Shown: positions 8,623 to 17,587, counted from the stretch's first letter. The stretch is 45,031 nt of DNA from Prevotella sp. (GCA_017548605.1 JAFYZT010000013.1:1-45031), one strand, 5' to 3'. Translations and numbers: made by a program. Notes: a model not told the origin generated them from the sequence alone.

Positions 8623-10853
8623 TTCTTCGTCGGGCTGGGTATTAATTCCCCTTCCTTCACGGTTACTTTTATCTTCTTTCTTTTGCCGAAGAGAATCTCG
8701 CGCATGAGCAGAGGCTTGAGTTTCTGTGCTATCACGCGGTCGAACTCTCGTGCTCCGTATTCACGGGTGTAACCTTCGCTGAGCAGCCACTCGCGGGCTT
8801 CATCGGTGAGTGTCATGCTCACGCCACGTGCTGCCAGCTTGCCGTCGAGCTCACGCAGTTTTTTGTCGAGAATCAGTCTGGCCATGTGGCGGTCCATGTC
8901 GTTGAAAACGACGGTGCCCGACAGACGGTTCAGAAACTCGGGTTTGAAGGTTTTCTTCACCTGCCGGAGCATGGCTTCACCTGCCGATACATGACCGCTG
9001 AAACCTACCGATGCCTGCGAAGCATACTGTGCTCCGGCGTTTGAAGTCATCAGCAACACCACGTTGCGGAAGTCGGCCTGTCGCCCTTTGTTATCGGTCA
9101 GACGGGCGTAGTCCATCACCTGCAAGAGGATATTGTAGATGTCCTGATGTGCTTTCTCTATCTCATCAAGCAGCAACACACAGTTGGGAGATTTGCGGAT
9201 GGCATCAGTGAGCATACCACCATCTTCGTAACCAACATAGCCTGCCGGCGAGCCGATGAGCTTGGCCACGGCATGTTTCTCGGTATATTCGCTCATGTCG
9301 AAGCGCACCAGGGCAATGCCCAACTCACGGGCCAGCACACGCGCCACTTCGGTCTTACCCACGCCTGTGGGACCCACGAAGAGCAGGGCGGCCAACGGCT
9401 TATCCTCGTCGGTGAGGCCGGCTTTCGACAGTTGGATGGCCTCAACCACCTGGCGCAGCGCTTCATCCTGACCGTATATCTGGCCGCTCATACGCTCGTA
9501 AAGCGTTTCCAGACGACTGTTGTCGTCTGCCTCCATTGCCATGGCATCTACCTTGCATATTTTCGAGAGCACCTGATTGATGAGGGAACGGTCCACTACA
9601 TAGCTGTCATTTTCATGGTGTATCTCGCGCCATGCACCGGCCTCGTCAATGAGGTCGATGGCCTTGTCGGGCAGAAACCGTTCGTTGATATGCTTGTTAC
9701 TGGTTTCCACGGCATAGCGGGCCACATCATCGGCATAGTTCACATGGTGGAACTCGGCGTAAATGGGCTGCAGCTGTTCGATGATATGCACGGCCTCGTC
9801 GATGGAGGGCTCGGGGATGTCTATCTGCTGGAAGCGGCGCACCAAGCCTTTGCTGCGTGAGAAATAACGGTTATATTCCTCATAGGTGGTGGAGCCGATG
9901 AATCGTATCTTCCCTTCCTCAAGATATGGCTTGAGCATGTTTGCGGCATCCATAGAGTCGTCGTTGGTGCGCCCGGCACCCACCAGGTTATGTATCTCAT
10001 CGATGTACACGATGGGGGATTTTTCCTTGCTCACTCCCTCCATGATGGTTTTCAGCCGTCGCTCGAAATCACCTCGGTAGTGGGTGCCGGCCACCAACGT
10101 TCCCAGGTCGAGCAGGAAAACGCGGCTGTCCTTGAGGCGCTCGGGCACATCACCCTTGACGATACGTTCCACCAGACCATAGACAAGGGCTGTCTTGCCC
10201 ACACCGGGCTCACCCACATGCAGGGGGTTGTTCTTGTCGCGGCGGCAAAGTACCTGAATGGTGCGTTCCAACTCGTTCTCACGACCTATAAGAGGGTTAT
10301 GCTCGGCCACGTGGTCGTTCAGACAGGTCACCAATTGCTGCCAGACCACGTTTTCCGTCTCGTCGGAACTGTCGGAAAAATCTGTTTCATCGTCATTTTC
10401 GGAAGAAAGTGCTTCCTCGTAACAACTCACCAAGTCGGCGAGGAACTCGCTTTCTGTACAGGCGATGCTTTCGAGGAGCAGCTGACAGGCTTTGCTCTCT
10501 TTCAATTCGAGGATGCCCTTCACCAGATGGGGCACGTCGAGGATGGTGGCCGATGATGCCTGCACCTGAGCATAGGCCACTCGCAGCACATGGTCGAGTT
10601 GTATCGACGGACCGAGATTATAGTCGACATTGTCGGGCACACGTTCCATCTTCTCAAATTCTTCGACCAGCTTTTGGTCGAGAGGGAAAAACAGAGCCCC
10701 GCCCAAGGTCATGGACATCTGGAACAGGGTCTGCTCGTTGATGGCGGCGAGCAGGTGTTCGGGGGTGATAAACTCGTGGCGGTATTGCTGTGCCAACTCA
10801 ACGCTGCGGTTGAGGGCTTTACCTGCATTCGGAGAATGATGTAGTTCTGACAT
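8616..10853 (-). CDS. clpA: ATP-dependent Clp protease ATP-binding subunit ClpA
   Basis: 745 residues, typical of ClpA. The N-domain (about 1-140) docks ClpS; an acidic linker (EDDETDFSDSSDETE region, about 150-168) follows. AAA+ module D1 has Walker A GEPGVGKT at 214-221 and Walker B VYIDEIHN; module D2 has Walker A GPTGVGKT at 494-501 and LLLDEIEK. A VGF tripeptide in the segment ASVGFSGH after D2 Walker B is at the place of the IGL/IGF loop that binds ClpP, so protease coupling is likely. It unfolds N-degron and ssrA-type substrates for ClpP, which is not encoded in this window. It starts 18 bp after clpS. Confidence 0.97.
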   Translation of the reverse strand: MSELHHSPNAGKALNRSVELAQQYRHEFITPEHLLAAINEQTLFQMSMTLGGALFFPLDQKLVEEFEKMERVPDNVDYNLGPSIQLDHVLRVAYAQVQASSATILDVPHLVKGILELKESKACQLLLESIACTESEFLADLVSCYEEALSSENDDETDFSDSSDETENVVWQQLVTCLNDHVAEHNPLIGRENELERTIQVLCRRDKNNPLHVGEPGVGKTALVYGLVERIVKGDVPERLKDSRVFLLDLGTLVAGTHYRGDFERRLKTIMEGVSKEKSPIVYIDEIHNLVGAGRTNDDSMDAANMLKPYLEEGKIRFIGSTTYEEYNRYFSRSKGLVRRFQQIDIPEPSIDEAVHIIEQLQPIYAEFHHVNYADDVARYAVETSNKHINERFLPDKAIDLIDEAGAWREIHHENDSYVVDRSLINQVLSKICKVDAMAMEADDNSRLETLYERMSGQIYGQDEALRQVVEAIQLSKAGLTDEDKPLAALLFVGPTGVGKTEVARVLARELGIALVRFDMSEYTEKHAVAKLIGSPAGYVGYEDGGMLTDAIRKSPNCVLLLDEIEKAHQDIYNILLQVMDYARLTDNKGRQADFRNVVLLMTSNAGAQYASQASVGFSGHVSAGEAMLRQVKKTFKPEFLNRLSGTVVFNDMDRHMARLILDKKLRELDGKLAARGVSMTLTDEAREWLLSEGYTREYGAREFDRVIAQKLKPLLMREILFGKRKKIKVTVKEGELIPSPTKKN

Positions 10854-10871
10854 TTCTTTCGTGTTGGTTGC

Positions 10872-11174
10872 TTATTCGGGTTGACAGGTAAGACGCAGGG
10901 GGAAGCCCTCCTCACGGGCCATGGCCGTGGCCTTGCGTATCTTTGACAGTGCCACATCGTAGGTGTATATGCCTACCACAGCTTTGTCGGAGTGGTGTAC
11001 CTTCAGCATGAGCGTCTGCGCCTCCGGCTCCGATTTAAAGAACACCGTCATCAGTACTTTCACCACAAATTCCATGGTGGTGAAGTCGTCATTGTGAATG
11101 AAAACCTTATAACGGCGCGGCTCACGTTGCTTGGTGTTCTGCCGCTCTTTTACTGCTGACTGCTCTTGTGGCAT
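10872..11174 (-). CDS. clpS: ClpS adaptor protein
   Basis: 100 residues. The core matches ClpS: PRRYKVFIHNDDFTTMEFV near residues 19-37 (the NDD substrate-pocket motif), a second conserved block EAQTLMLKVHHSDKAVVGIY containing the His used at the ClpA interface, and a C-terminal KIRKATAMAREEGFPL. ClpS binds N-terminal Leu, Phe, Tyr or Trp and delivers the substrate to ClpA. It is first gene of the clpS-clpA-aat set, 91 bp downstream of dsbD with a palindromic repeat between them; no clear -7 box was found in that gap. Confidence 0.95.
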   Translation of the reverse strand: MPQEQSAVKERQNTKQREPRRYKVFIHNDDFTTMEFVVKVLMTVFFKSEPEAQTLMLKVHHSDKAVVGIYTYDVALSKIRKATAMAREEGFPLRLTCQPE

Positions 11175-11231
11175 GTTTTATTAAAATGTTGGAATGATGT
11201 TTTCTTGGTTGTAAAAGACCGCTGTTCGGTC

Positions 11232-11263
11232 GCCCCCTCCTTGGGAGGGGGTAGGGGGGAGGT
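11232..11263. repeat. GC-rich palindromic repeat between dsbD and clpS
   Basis: CCCCCTCCTTGGGAGGGGG stem followed by TAGGGGGGAGG, the same design as the copies at 16221, 17645 and 33572. It could weakly terminate or attenuate transcripts entering dsbD or leaving clpS. Confidence 0.65.
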
Positions 11264-11265
11264 TT

Positions 11266-13320
11266 TTACCTTGCCCCTTTATCCAGGAACTCCAAAAACG
11301 CGTTCACATCTTCCTTGTAGCTGAATGAGCCGGTGAGCGGTCGTCCGTCGTTATCGACGAGCACATAAAGCGGTTGGGTGAGATGACCGAACTTCATCTG
11401 CTCCAGATAGCTCCATTTGTCACCGATGGTGCGCAGCGTCTTTCGCTCGCCCGAAGGTAATGTCACCGTATAAGTGCTGTCAAGTGGTGTCTTGTCGTCA
11501 ACGAAGAGTGAGATGAGCACATAGTCCTGGGTCAGTTTCTTGGCTACCGTGGGGTCGGTCCATACGGCAGCCTCCATCTTACGGCAGTTCACGCAGCCGA
11601 AGCCGGTGAAGTCAAGGAACACGGGCTTGCCCTGTGCCTTGGCGGCGGCCATGCCTTGGTCGTAGTCGGTATAGGCGGCACGTACCTCGTGGGTATTAAG
11701 ATTGAAGTCCTGGGTGTATATCGGCGGAGCAAAGGCACTGACGGCTTTGCAAGGGGCACCCCACAGACCGGGTACCATGTAGATGGCAAAAGCCAGTGAA
11801 CACAGACCGAGCATGATGCAGGGCACGGGCATAGGTTTCGGCTCGCCGTCCACCAAGTCGCTCTGGAATTTGAACATACCGATGAGGTACAGGCCCAACA
11901 GGCCGAAGATGGCTATCCACAGCGACAGGAACACCTCGCGGTCGAGCAAGTGCCAACCATAGGCCAGGTCGGCCACGGAGAAGAACTTCAGGGCGAAGGC
12001 CAGTTCAATGAAACCGAGCACCACCTTGATGGTGTTCATCCACGAGCCCGACTTCGGTGCTTGTTTCAGCCATGTGGGGAAAAGGGCAAAGAGGGTGAAG
12101 GGCAGTGCCAGGGCGATGGCGAAGCCCAACATGCCGGCGGCTGGACCGAGCCAGTTGCCGGAGGTGCTGGCCTCTACTAACAGCAGTCCCACGATGGGTG
12201 CAGTGCAGGAGAAGGATACCAAGGCCAGGGTGAACGCCATGAGGAAGATAGACAGCAGACCACTGGTTGATGTGGCTTTGTTATCTACCTTATTGGCCCA
12301 CGACGATGGCAGGCGCAGTTCGAACCATCCGAAAAACGACAGGGCAAAGACGACGAGCAACAGGAAGAAGAAGATGTTGAACACGGCATTGGTAGCCAGA
12401 CTGTTAAGCGTCTGTGCCTCGAAGAGCGCCGTGATAATCAGTCCCAGTGCCAGATAAATGACCACGATGGAGATGCCGTAGGTGATGGCATCGCGCACGC
12501 CCTTGCGCTTGTCTTTCGACCGTTTCAGAAAAAAGCTGACGGTCATAGGGATAATAGGCCACACGCAGGGGGTGAACAAGGCGAGCAGACCGCCCACGAA
12601 ACCCATCAGGAAGATGTAGAGCCAGGAGTGGTCGGTCACGGCATCGCCGTCAAAGGCTTTCAGTTCATCGACCATAGGAGCCCACCAACCGGCCTCACCC
12701 TTGACCATGGCGGTATTTAACATGGCACTGTCTGTAGCGGTACTATCAGCGACGGGCAGGATGGCCATGGCGGCGGTGTCGACTTTCTCGGCATTGTCCG
12801 ATTGTTCTGCTTGCTCTTCTTTCTTTGTGGCATCATCGGCTTTTTCGGGTTCCTTGGCTTTCTCCGGTCCCTTGCCGGTGAAGTCGAATTCCACGGTGGT
12901 AGGTGGCATACACATCTGGTCGTTGCATGCTCCATATTCAAGATATCCCTTGATGTGATATTCCTTGTCGGTCACTTTATACCGCTGCACGAAACTCACC
13001 GACTGCTCGAAATAACGCACTTTCATCTCGAAGATTTTGTCGTCTTCGCTGATTTCATGCCCTTTTGGCTGCAAGGCCCCCTGAGGCTTGGCCCCAGTGC
13101 TGCCTTCATCGTGGAAGGTAGCTGATGTGGGTCCGCCATCGGGCAGGTTCGTGCTATAGACATGCCATCCCTTATCGATAGTGGCGGAGAAGATGACATC
13201 CACCACGTCGGGCGATGTCTGCTGCTGCTTGACACTGAAATGCACGGGCATGGCCATCTGTGCCATGACCTGCGTCACGACAAACAGCAAAATCCATATA
13301 CTTGTAATTTTCCTAAACAT
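11266..13320 (-). CDS. dsbD: Thiol:disulfide interchange protein DsbD
   Basis: 684 residues from the ATG at 13320, where a signal peptide begins (MFRKITSIWILLFVV); the upstream in-frame ATG at 13380 gives an unlikely leader. All three redox domains are present. The periplasmic alpha domain has Cys132/Cys137 (GACNDQMCMPP). The polytopic membrane domain has Cys252 (FTPCVWPIIP) and Cys372 (SFSCTAPIVG). The C-terminal thioredoxin-like gamma domain has GCVNC (576-579). It passes electrons from cytoplasmic thioredoxin to periplasmic thiol proteins. An acidic/Lys linker (about 151-185) separates alpha from the membrane part. It lies between the cyuA-like gene and clpS, same strand. Confidence 0.93.
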   Translation of the reverse strand: MFRKITSIWILLFVVTQVMAQMAMPVHFSVKQQQTSPDVVDVIFSATIDKGWHVYSTNLPDGGPTSATFHDEGSTGAKPQGALQPKGHEISEDDKIFEMKVRYFEQSVSFVQRYKVTDKEYHIKGYLEYGACNDQMCMPPTTVEFDFTGKGPEKAKEPEKADDATKKEEQAEQSDNAEKVDTAAMAILPVADSTATDSAMLNTAMVKGEAGWWAPMVDELKAFDGDAVTDHSWLYIFLMGFVGGLLALFTPCVWPIIPMTVSFFLKRSKDKRKGVRDAITYGISIVVIYLALGLIITALFEAQTLNSLATNAVFNIFFFLLLVVFALSFFGWFELRLPSSWANKVDNKATSTSGLLSIFLMAFTLALVSFSCTAPIVGLLLVEASTSGNWLGPAAGMLGFAIALALPFTLFALFPTWLKQAPKSGSWMNTIKVVLGFIELAFALKFFSVADLAYGWHLLDREVFLSLWIAIFGLLGLYLIGMFKFQSDLVDGEPKPMPVPCIMLGLCSLAFAIYMVPGLWGAPCKAVSAFAPPIYTQDFNLNTHEVRAAYTDYDQGMAAAKAQGKPVFLDFTGFGCVNCRKMEAAVWTDPTVAKKLTQDYVLISLFVDDKTPLDSTYTVTLPSGERKTLRTIGDKWSYLEQMKFGHLTQPLYVLVDNDGRPLTGSFSYKEDVNAFLEFLDKGAR

Positions 13321-13366
13321 GGTTATATTTCGTAATCCAGAATTTTTACTAACGTAATCGCACCCG

Positions 13367-13422
13367 TGACCACTCGCCACTCATAACTCGTCACTCATAA
13401 CTCGTCACTCCTCACTCACCCC
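13367..13422. repeat. ACTCATAACTCGTC tandem repeat overlapping the cyuA-like stop
   Basis: Two exact 14-bp copies of ACTCATAACTCGTC with flanking CACTCGC and CACTCCTCACTCACCCC variants. On the minus strand the array supplies the TGA stop (13416-13418) of the desulfidase-like gene. Confidence 0.7.
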
Positions 13423-14702
13423 TTGTGCGTCATGATATCGAGCACGAAGCGGTCGGTCTCGTCCATGCCTTTGCTGCCGATAGAGGTGAGGTTGCGAATA
13501 CTCTTGTCCACATCATCTTCGATGATGCCCTCCACGCTGCTGACATAACGGTGTTGGATGGCCAACATGGCACTCATCACGGCAGTGCCCACACCAGTGG
13601 TCAACTTCAGGGCACAACTGGGTTTGGCTCCGTCGCAAATCATGCCCGTCAGGTTCGCAATCATATTTTTCACCGAGAACGACACCTGTTCGTAGGTGCC
13701 CCCCATCAGATAAGTGATGCCGCAGCTGCTACCCGTGCTGGCCACCACACAGCCGCAAAGGGCGGAGAGCGGTCCCAGGCTCTGCTTCATGTAGATGGCA
13801 GTGAGGTTGCTCAGAATCAGTGCGCGAATCAGCTCCTCCTCGGTGTTGTGGTTTTCCTCGGCAAACACCACCACGGGCATGGTGGCGCAGATACCTTGGT
13901 TACCACTGCCGCTGTTGCTCATCACGGGTATCTTGGCTCCTGCCATACGGGCATCGCAGGCGCAACTGGTAACGCTGAGAATCTTCGAGAAGATACTGTC
14001 GCCCATGATACCTTTTCCCAGAGGACTGCACATGGTCTTGCCCAGTTCATGACCGTAGTTGTCACGCAGTCCGATGCGTGCCGCTTCCTCGTTCAGCCGC
14101 TTTGCTTCGAGGATAAACCGTAGGTCGTTGAGGTCAGTTTCATGGGCAAAGTCATACACCTCGCGCAGGGTGAGCGCCTCCTCTATCATCTTCTCTTCTT
14201 CCGATTCCTGCGTCCGCTCGTCGAGTGTTACCTCTTCATCACTGCGCAGGAAGACAAAATGGGTGTGGCCTCCCTTGATAATCGTTTCCGACTCATGACC
14301 GTCAGCCTGACATACCACGCGGATATAGAGCTTGTCAGGGTCATGCTCTTCCAATGCGATATGGATACGGTCCTCATTCATATATTTCTTGCCGTGCTCT
14401 ACGGCGGCATGATCCACATCGCGGAGCACCTCAAGTCCGTATTCCGACTTACCCACCAAGGCTCCTAAAGCCACGGCGATAGGCAGACCAATCATTCCAG
14501 TACCGGGGATACCCACGCCCATGGCGTTCTTCAACATGTTGGCGCTGAGCCATATATGGATTTGCTCCGGGGTATGTCCCAACAGTTCGGTGGCTTTTGC
14601 CACACCAAGTGCCACTGCCGCTGGTTCGGTACACCCTACGGCGGGCACCACCTGTTGCTTGATGAGCCGGATAATCGATTCTCTCTTCTCTGGTGTTATC
14701 AT
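13416..14702 (-). CDS. UPF0597 / L-cysteine desulfidase-like (L-serine dehydratase alpha family) protein
   Basis: 428 residues, as usual for the YhaM/CyuA (UPF0597) family. Conserved Cys blocks expected to hold a [4Fe-4S] cluster are present: VGCTEPAAVALG (Cys24) near the N terminus, GSSCGITYLMGG, and ICDGAKPSCALKLTTG. A glycine-rich segment SNSGSGNQGI lies in the middle. The family cleaves L-cysteine to pyruvate, ammonia and sulfide, or in related enzymes dehydrates serine. It sits just upstream of dsbD on the same strand, which could link cysteine use and thiol redox. The stop codon lies in the ACTCGTC repeat. Confidence 0.8.
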   Translation of the reverse strand: MITPEKRESIIRLIKQQVVPAVGCTEPAAVALGVAKATELLGHTPEQIHIWLSANMLKNAMGVGIPGTGMIGLPIAVALGALVGKSEYGLEVLRDVDHAAVEHGKKYMNEDRIHIALEEHDPDKLYIRVVCQADGHESETIIKGGHTHFVFLRSDEEVTLDERTQESEEEKMIEEALTLREVYDFAHETDLNDLRFILEAKRLNEEAARIGLRDNYGHELGKTMCSPLGKGIMGDSIFSKILSVTSCACDARMAGAKIPVMSNSGSGNQGICATMPVVVFAEENHNTEEELIRALILSNLTAIYMKQSLGPLSALCGCVVASTGSSCGITYLMGGTYEQVSFSVKNMIANLTGMICDGAKPSCALKLTTGVGTAVMSAMLAIQHRYVSSVEGIIEDDVDKSIRNLTSIGSKGMDETDRFVLDIMTHKG

Positions 14703-14753
14703 AATATCTCAATTCGGGGAATCGTTCGTATTTTACGAAGTTAAATTGGTCGT

Positions 14754-14823
14754 TAATTCGAATCGGGAGTTAAAGTGGGAGTTAAAATGGAAGTTAATTC
14801 GCTTCGCTCATGGGAGTTAAAGC
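14754..14823. repeat. GGGAGTTAAA-type repeat
   Basis: Four or five irregular copies of GGGAGTTAAAGT / GGAAGTTAATTCG in the divergent gap between the desulfidase-like gene and greA. It is the reverse-complement form of the array at 2790-2842. Confidence 0.6.
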
Positions 14824-14845
14824 GGACATTACTCCGCTTGCGTCT

Positions 14846-14953
14846 TTTACTTTTCTTCCCTTTTACCTTTCCAAGCTATTGTCCTGCACGAAGTGCTTTA
14901 CTTCCTTTTTTACTTCCTTTATTTTACTTCCTTTTATTTCGTCCCTTTTACTC
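14846..14953. repeat. TTTTACTTCC pyrimidine-rich repeat
   Basis: Seven or so irregular TTTTACTTCC units, strongly pyrimidine-biased on the plus strand, with no open frame of note. Together with 14754-14823 it fills most of the 464-bp divergent gap ahead of greA. Confidence 0.6.
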
Positions 14954-15015
14954 TTCCATGCAGTTTTGCAAAAATACAAAGGATTTGGAAATTATTCAAC
15001 TTTTAACATGAAAAA

Positions 15016-15047
15016 ATTGGTGGGTTCGGGAAAATACATTATTTTTG
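15016..15047 (+). promoter_or_regulatory. Promoter of greA
   Basis: -7 box TATTTTTG at 15040-15047 and ATTG at 15016-15019, spacer 20. It implies a leader of about 115 nt before the greA start. Confidence 0.7.
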
Positions 15048-15080
15048 CAAACGATAAAATAATGCAGCAATAAGAGTGAT

Positions 15081-15126
15081 AGGATTCCGATGCCAACAGG
15101 AGATGTCGGAATTCTTAGTTTTTTTG
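15081..15126 (+). terminator. Terminator-like hairpin in the greA leader (possible attenuator)
   Basis: GGATTCCGA pairs with TCGGAATTC across about 15 bases and is followed by TTAGTTTTTTTGC. It lies between the greA promoter and the greA start, so an intrinsic terminator here would release a short leader RNA. Confidence 0.6.
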
Positions 15127-15166
15127 CTTGCTTCATCAAAGCTATTAACTTAAAAGAAATACGATT

Positions 15167-15631
15167 ATGTCATACATGTCGCAAGAAGGCTACGATAAAC
15201 TTGTGGCCGAATTAGTTCGTTTGGAGTCAGTGGAGCGTCCCAAGGCTTCTGCCGCCATCGCTGAGGCGCGTGACAAGGGCGACTTGAGCGAGAACTCCGA
15301 ATATGATGCAGCCAAGGAGGCGCAGGCCCATCTCGAAGATAAAATCAACCGCTTAAAACTGACCATCGCCGAGGCAAAGATTGTCGATACATCGCGCCTC
15401 AGTTCCGATTCCGTTCAGATTCTTTCCAAGGTGGAGATGACGAACCTCACCACCAAGGCGAAGATGACGTACACCATCGTCAGTGAGAATGAAGCGAACC
15501 TGCGTGAGGGGAAAATCTCTATCAAGACCCCCATCGCCCAGGGACTGCTCAACAAGAAGGTGGGCGACGAGGTGGAGATACAGATACCTCGTGGCACCAT
15601 CAAACTGCGCATAGATAAAATATCTATTTAG
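15167..15631 (+). CDS. greA: Transcription elongation factor GreA
   Basis: 154 residues, full length. The N-terminal coiled coil carries the acidic tip that enters the RNA polymerase secondary channel (ARDKGDLSENSEYDAAKEAQ region, residues about 38-57; key Asp-Leu-Ser-Glu-Asn). The C-terminal FKBP-like domain has PIAQGLLNKKVGDEVEIQIP. It rescues backtracked RNA polymerase by stimulating transcript cleavage. It has its own promoter and a leader hairpin, and is followed 94 bp later by the HIT gene, with a repeat in the gap. Confidence 0.96.
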   Translation: MSYMSQEGYDKLVAELVRLESVERPKASAAIAEARDKGDLSENSEYDAAKEAQAHLEDKINRLKLTIAEAKIVDTSRLSSDSVQILSKVEMTNLTTKAKMTYTIVSENEANLREGKISIKTPIAQGLLNKKVGDEVEIQIPRGTIKLRIDKISI

Positions 15632-15679
15632 AGTAAATAGGAGCAAGGAGGATGGGGCACTCTTCATCCCGTAGCGACC

Positions 15680-15720
15680 ATTCATCACTCAACATTCAAC
15701 ACTTAACACTCAACATTCCA
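15680..15720. repeat. CACTCAACATTCAACACTTAAC-type repeat
   Basis: Four irregular 10-mers of the type ACTCAACATTC between greA and the HIT gene. It is the same family as the tracts at 2741 and 17524. Confidence 0.6.
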
Positions 15721-15725
15721 ATATC

Positions 15726-16124
15726 ATGTCCATCTTTTCAAAAATAGCGGCAGGAGAGATTCCCTCCTACAAATGTGCGGAAAACGACAAGTTCTACGCT
15801 TTCCTCGATATCAACCCCTTGGTGAAAGGTCATACGTTGGTCATTCCCCGCAGGGAAGTGGATTATATCTTCGACCTCACCGATGAGGAGACGGCTGAAT
15901 ACCATGTCTTTGCCAAGAAAGTGGCACAGGCCATCAAGATAGCTTTCCCTTGTGTGAAGGTGGGTATGGCTGTGCTCGGACTGGAAGTACCTCATGTACA
16001 TATCCATCTCATTCCCATGCAGAGTGAGAAAGACATGCTGTTCTCCAATCCCAAGAAGAAATTCTCCGACGAAGAAATGGCCGATGCTGCCAAGCGCATC
16101 AACGACGCTTTCCTCAGTCTGTAA
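15726..16124 (+). CDS. HIT family nucleotide-binding hydrolase
   Basis: 132 residues. The histidine triad HVHIHLIPM is near residue 97, preceded by the usual HTLVIPRREVDYIFDLTDEE segment. Family members (Hint/HinT) hydrolyse adenosine phosphoramidates and related AMP conjugates in the cytoplasm. Together with greA it forms a common Bacteroidetes pair. It is followed 17 bp later by a strong symmetrical terminator shared with convergent manC. Confidence 0.92.
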   Translation: MSIFSKIAAGEIPSYKCAENDKFYAFLDINPLVKGHTLVIPRREVDYIFDLTDEETAEYHVFAKKVAQAIKIAFPCVKVGMAVLGLEVPHVHIHLIPMQSEKDMLFSNPKKKFSDEEMADAAKRINDAFLSL

Positions 16125-16141
16125 GAGTTATATCCAATCAT

Positions 16142-16179
16142 AGAAAAGCCCTGTAAACTGCAGTTTACAGGGCTTTTCT
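16142..16179. terminator. Perfect 38-bp palindrome, bidirectional terminator
   Basis: Each 19-base half is the exact reverse complement of the other, centred on the CTGCAG core. Each arm begins AGAAAAGCCCTG on its own strand, so both transcripts end in a GGGCTTTTCT stem side. It serves the HIT gene from the left; the manC transcript from the right would reach it after the palindromic repeats. Confidence 0.85.
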
Positions 16180-16220
16180 CGTTATCTCAGCTCTTTAATA
16201 ATACCTCACTCATCTTCCTC

Positions 16221-16314
16221 TCCCAATTAACTTCCCCCCTCCTTTGGAGGGGCTGGGGGAGGTTTTTCCCTCCCAATTAACTTCCCCCCTCCTTTGGAGG
16301 GGGACAGGGGGAGG
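16221..16314. repeat. Tandem pair of palindromic GC-rich repeats
   Basis: Two direct copies (16221-16262 and 16271-16314) of TCCCAATTAACTTCCCCCCT followed by the stem CCCCTCCTTTGGAGGGG and a GGGGGAGG tail. The second copy abuts the manC stop codon. Confidence 0.85.
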
Positions 16315-16315
16315 C

Positions 16316-17404
16316 TTAAACAAACTCTTCTCCCAACTGTATCTGCACCTCGTTTACGTATTTGCGAATCATCGCCGATGAATCACCTTTCTTGCAGATA
16401 AACAGGATGTTGTCTTCCTCGGCCACGATAAATCCTTCCAGACCGTTGAACACACCCAGACGACCTTCTGGCAATTTGATGATGTTGTCGCGGCAGTCGT
16501 CCATGATGACGTGCGAGTCGAGCACCACATTGTCGCCTTCCTGTTTGCTCAAAGCTTCGTAAATGGAATGCCAGGTGCCCATGTCAGCCCAACCGAAGTT
16601 GCAATGCAGCACATACACATTTTCGCTGTTTTCAAGGACGCATTTGTCCATCGAGATGTTGGGATAGGCGGGGAAATGCTCGTGCACATAATCGTGCTCC
16701 TCGCTTACTGACAGTTGGATGTCGTCCTTGTCAATGGGTCGGAACACCATGGGGAAGTTACGGGCGAAACAATCGGTGAAGGTCTTCACATTGGCCAGGA
16801 AAATGCCGGTGTTCCAATAGAACTCACCGCTCTCCATGAACACACGGGCGAAGTCACGTTCCGGTTTTTCCGTGAACGATTTCACATGGTACATCCCTTT
16901 GTGGGGAGCGGCCTCGCCTATCTGGATGTAGCCATAGCCGGGCTCAGGACGTGTGGGCGTGATGCCCACCGCCACAAGCTCGTTGTGGTCAGCCACGAAG
17001 TCCATCGCTCCCGTGATGTCGCTTAAGAAGACGTCCACGTTGAGCACAGCTTGGTCAGAGGGTGTCACGATGACACATGCCTCCGGGCACTGTTTCTTGA
17101 TGCGATAACAAGCCCATGCCACGCTCGGTGCTGTGTTACGGTTCACGGGCTCGGCAAGGATATTGTCGGTAGATACTTCAGGCAGCTGCTCGGCCACTGT
17201 CGGTTCGTATTCGTGGTTGGTACACACGAAGAAGTTCTCTTTGGGGATAAACTTGGCGAAGTGGTCGAATGTCTGTTGCAACTGGGTACGTCCTGTACCG
17301 AAGAAATCTATGAATTGTTTGGGATTATTTTGCCGGCTGCAGGGCCATAGCCTTTTTCCTTTTCCGCCGGCGAGAATGACGCAGTAGTATTGTTGTTTGT
17401 TCAT
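16316..17404 (-). CDS. manC: Mannose-1-phosphate guanylyltransferase
   Basis: 362 residues, the short single-domain form without a fused phosphomannose isomerase. The nucleotidyltransferase signature GGKGKRLWPCSRQNNPKQF starts at residue 13. Other motifs are VTPSDQ, GYGYIQIG and a FTEKP segment for sugar and metal binding. It makes GDP-mannose from mannose-1-phosphate and GTP for cell-surface glycans. It stands alone, convergent with the HIT gene. Upstream of the start TATCTTCG at about 17435 could be a weak -7 box. Confidence 0.94.
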   Translation of the reverse strand: MNKQQYYCVILAGGKGKRLWPCSRQNNPKQFIDFFGTGRTQLQQTFDHFAKFIPKENFFVCTNHEYEPTVAEQLPEVSTDNILAEPVNRNTAPSVAWACYRIKKQCPEACVIVTPSDQAVLNVDVFLSDITGAMDFVADHNELVAVGITPTRPEPGYGYIQIGEAAPHKGMYHVKSFTEKPERDFARVFMESGEFYWNTGIFLANVKTFTDCFARNFPMVFRPIDKDDIQLSVSEEHDYVHEHFPAYPNISMDKCVLENSENVYVLHCNFGWADMGTWHSIYEALSKQEGDNVVLDSHVIMDDCRDNIIKLPEGRLGVFNGLEGFIVAEEDNILFICKKGDSSAMIRKYVNEVQIQLGEEFV

Positions 17405-17523
17405 GAATAGTCCATTTAGGCTTTCAGAGTACGAAGATACGAATAATAAACGACAGAAACAAGTTTTTAGTATTTATTTATGACAAATAAACAAATAATT
17501 CCACATTTTTGCGATTACCATCC

Positions 17524-17587
17524 CTCAACGTTCAATGTTCAACCTTCCACATTAAATCTTCCACGTTCCACGTTCAATGTTCAACGT
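17524..17587. repeat. CAACGTTCAATGTTCAAC-type repeat
   Basis: About six irregular 10-mers of the ACGTTCAATGTTC type, reverse complement of the tract at 2741-2783. Confidence 0.7.

Noticed and set aside
9147-9860. 237-residue plus-strand frame opposite clpA
   Set aside because: Shadow of the AAA+ coding sequence; no independent promoter or motif.
13367-13422. Short direct repeats that might be a CRISPR array
   Set aside because: Units are 14 bp without unique spacers of regular size, and no cas gene is near. The same holds for the other simple-repeat tracts.
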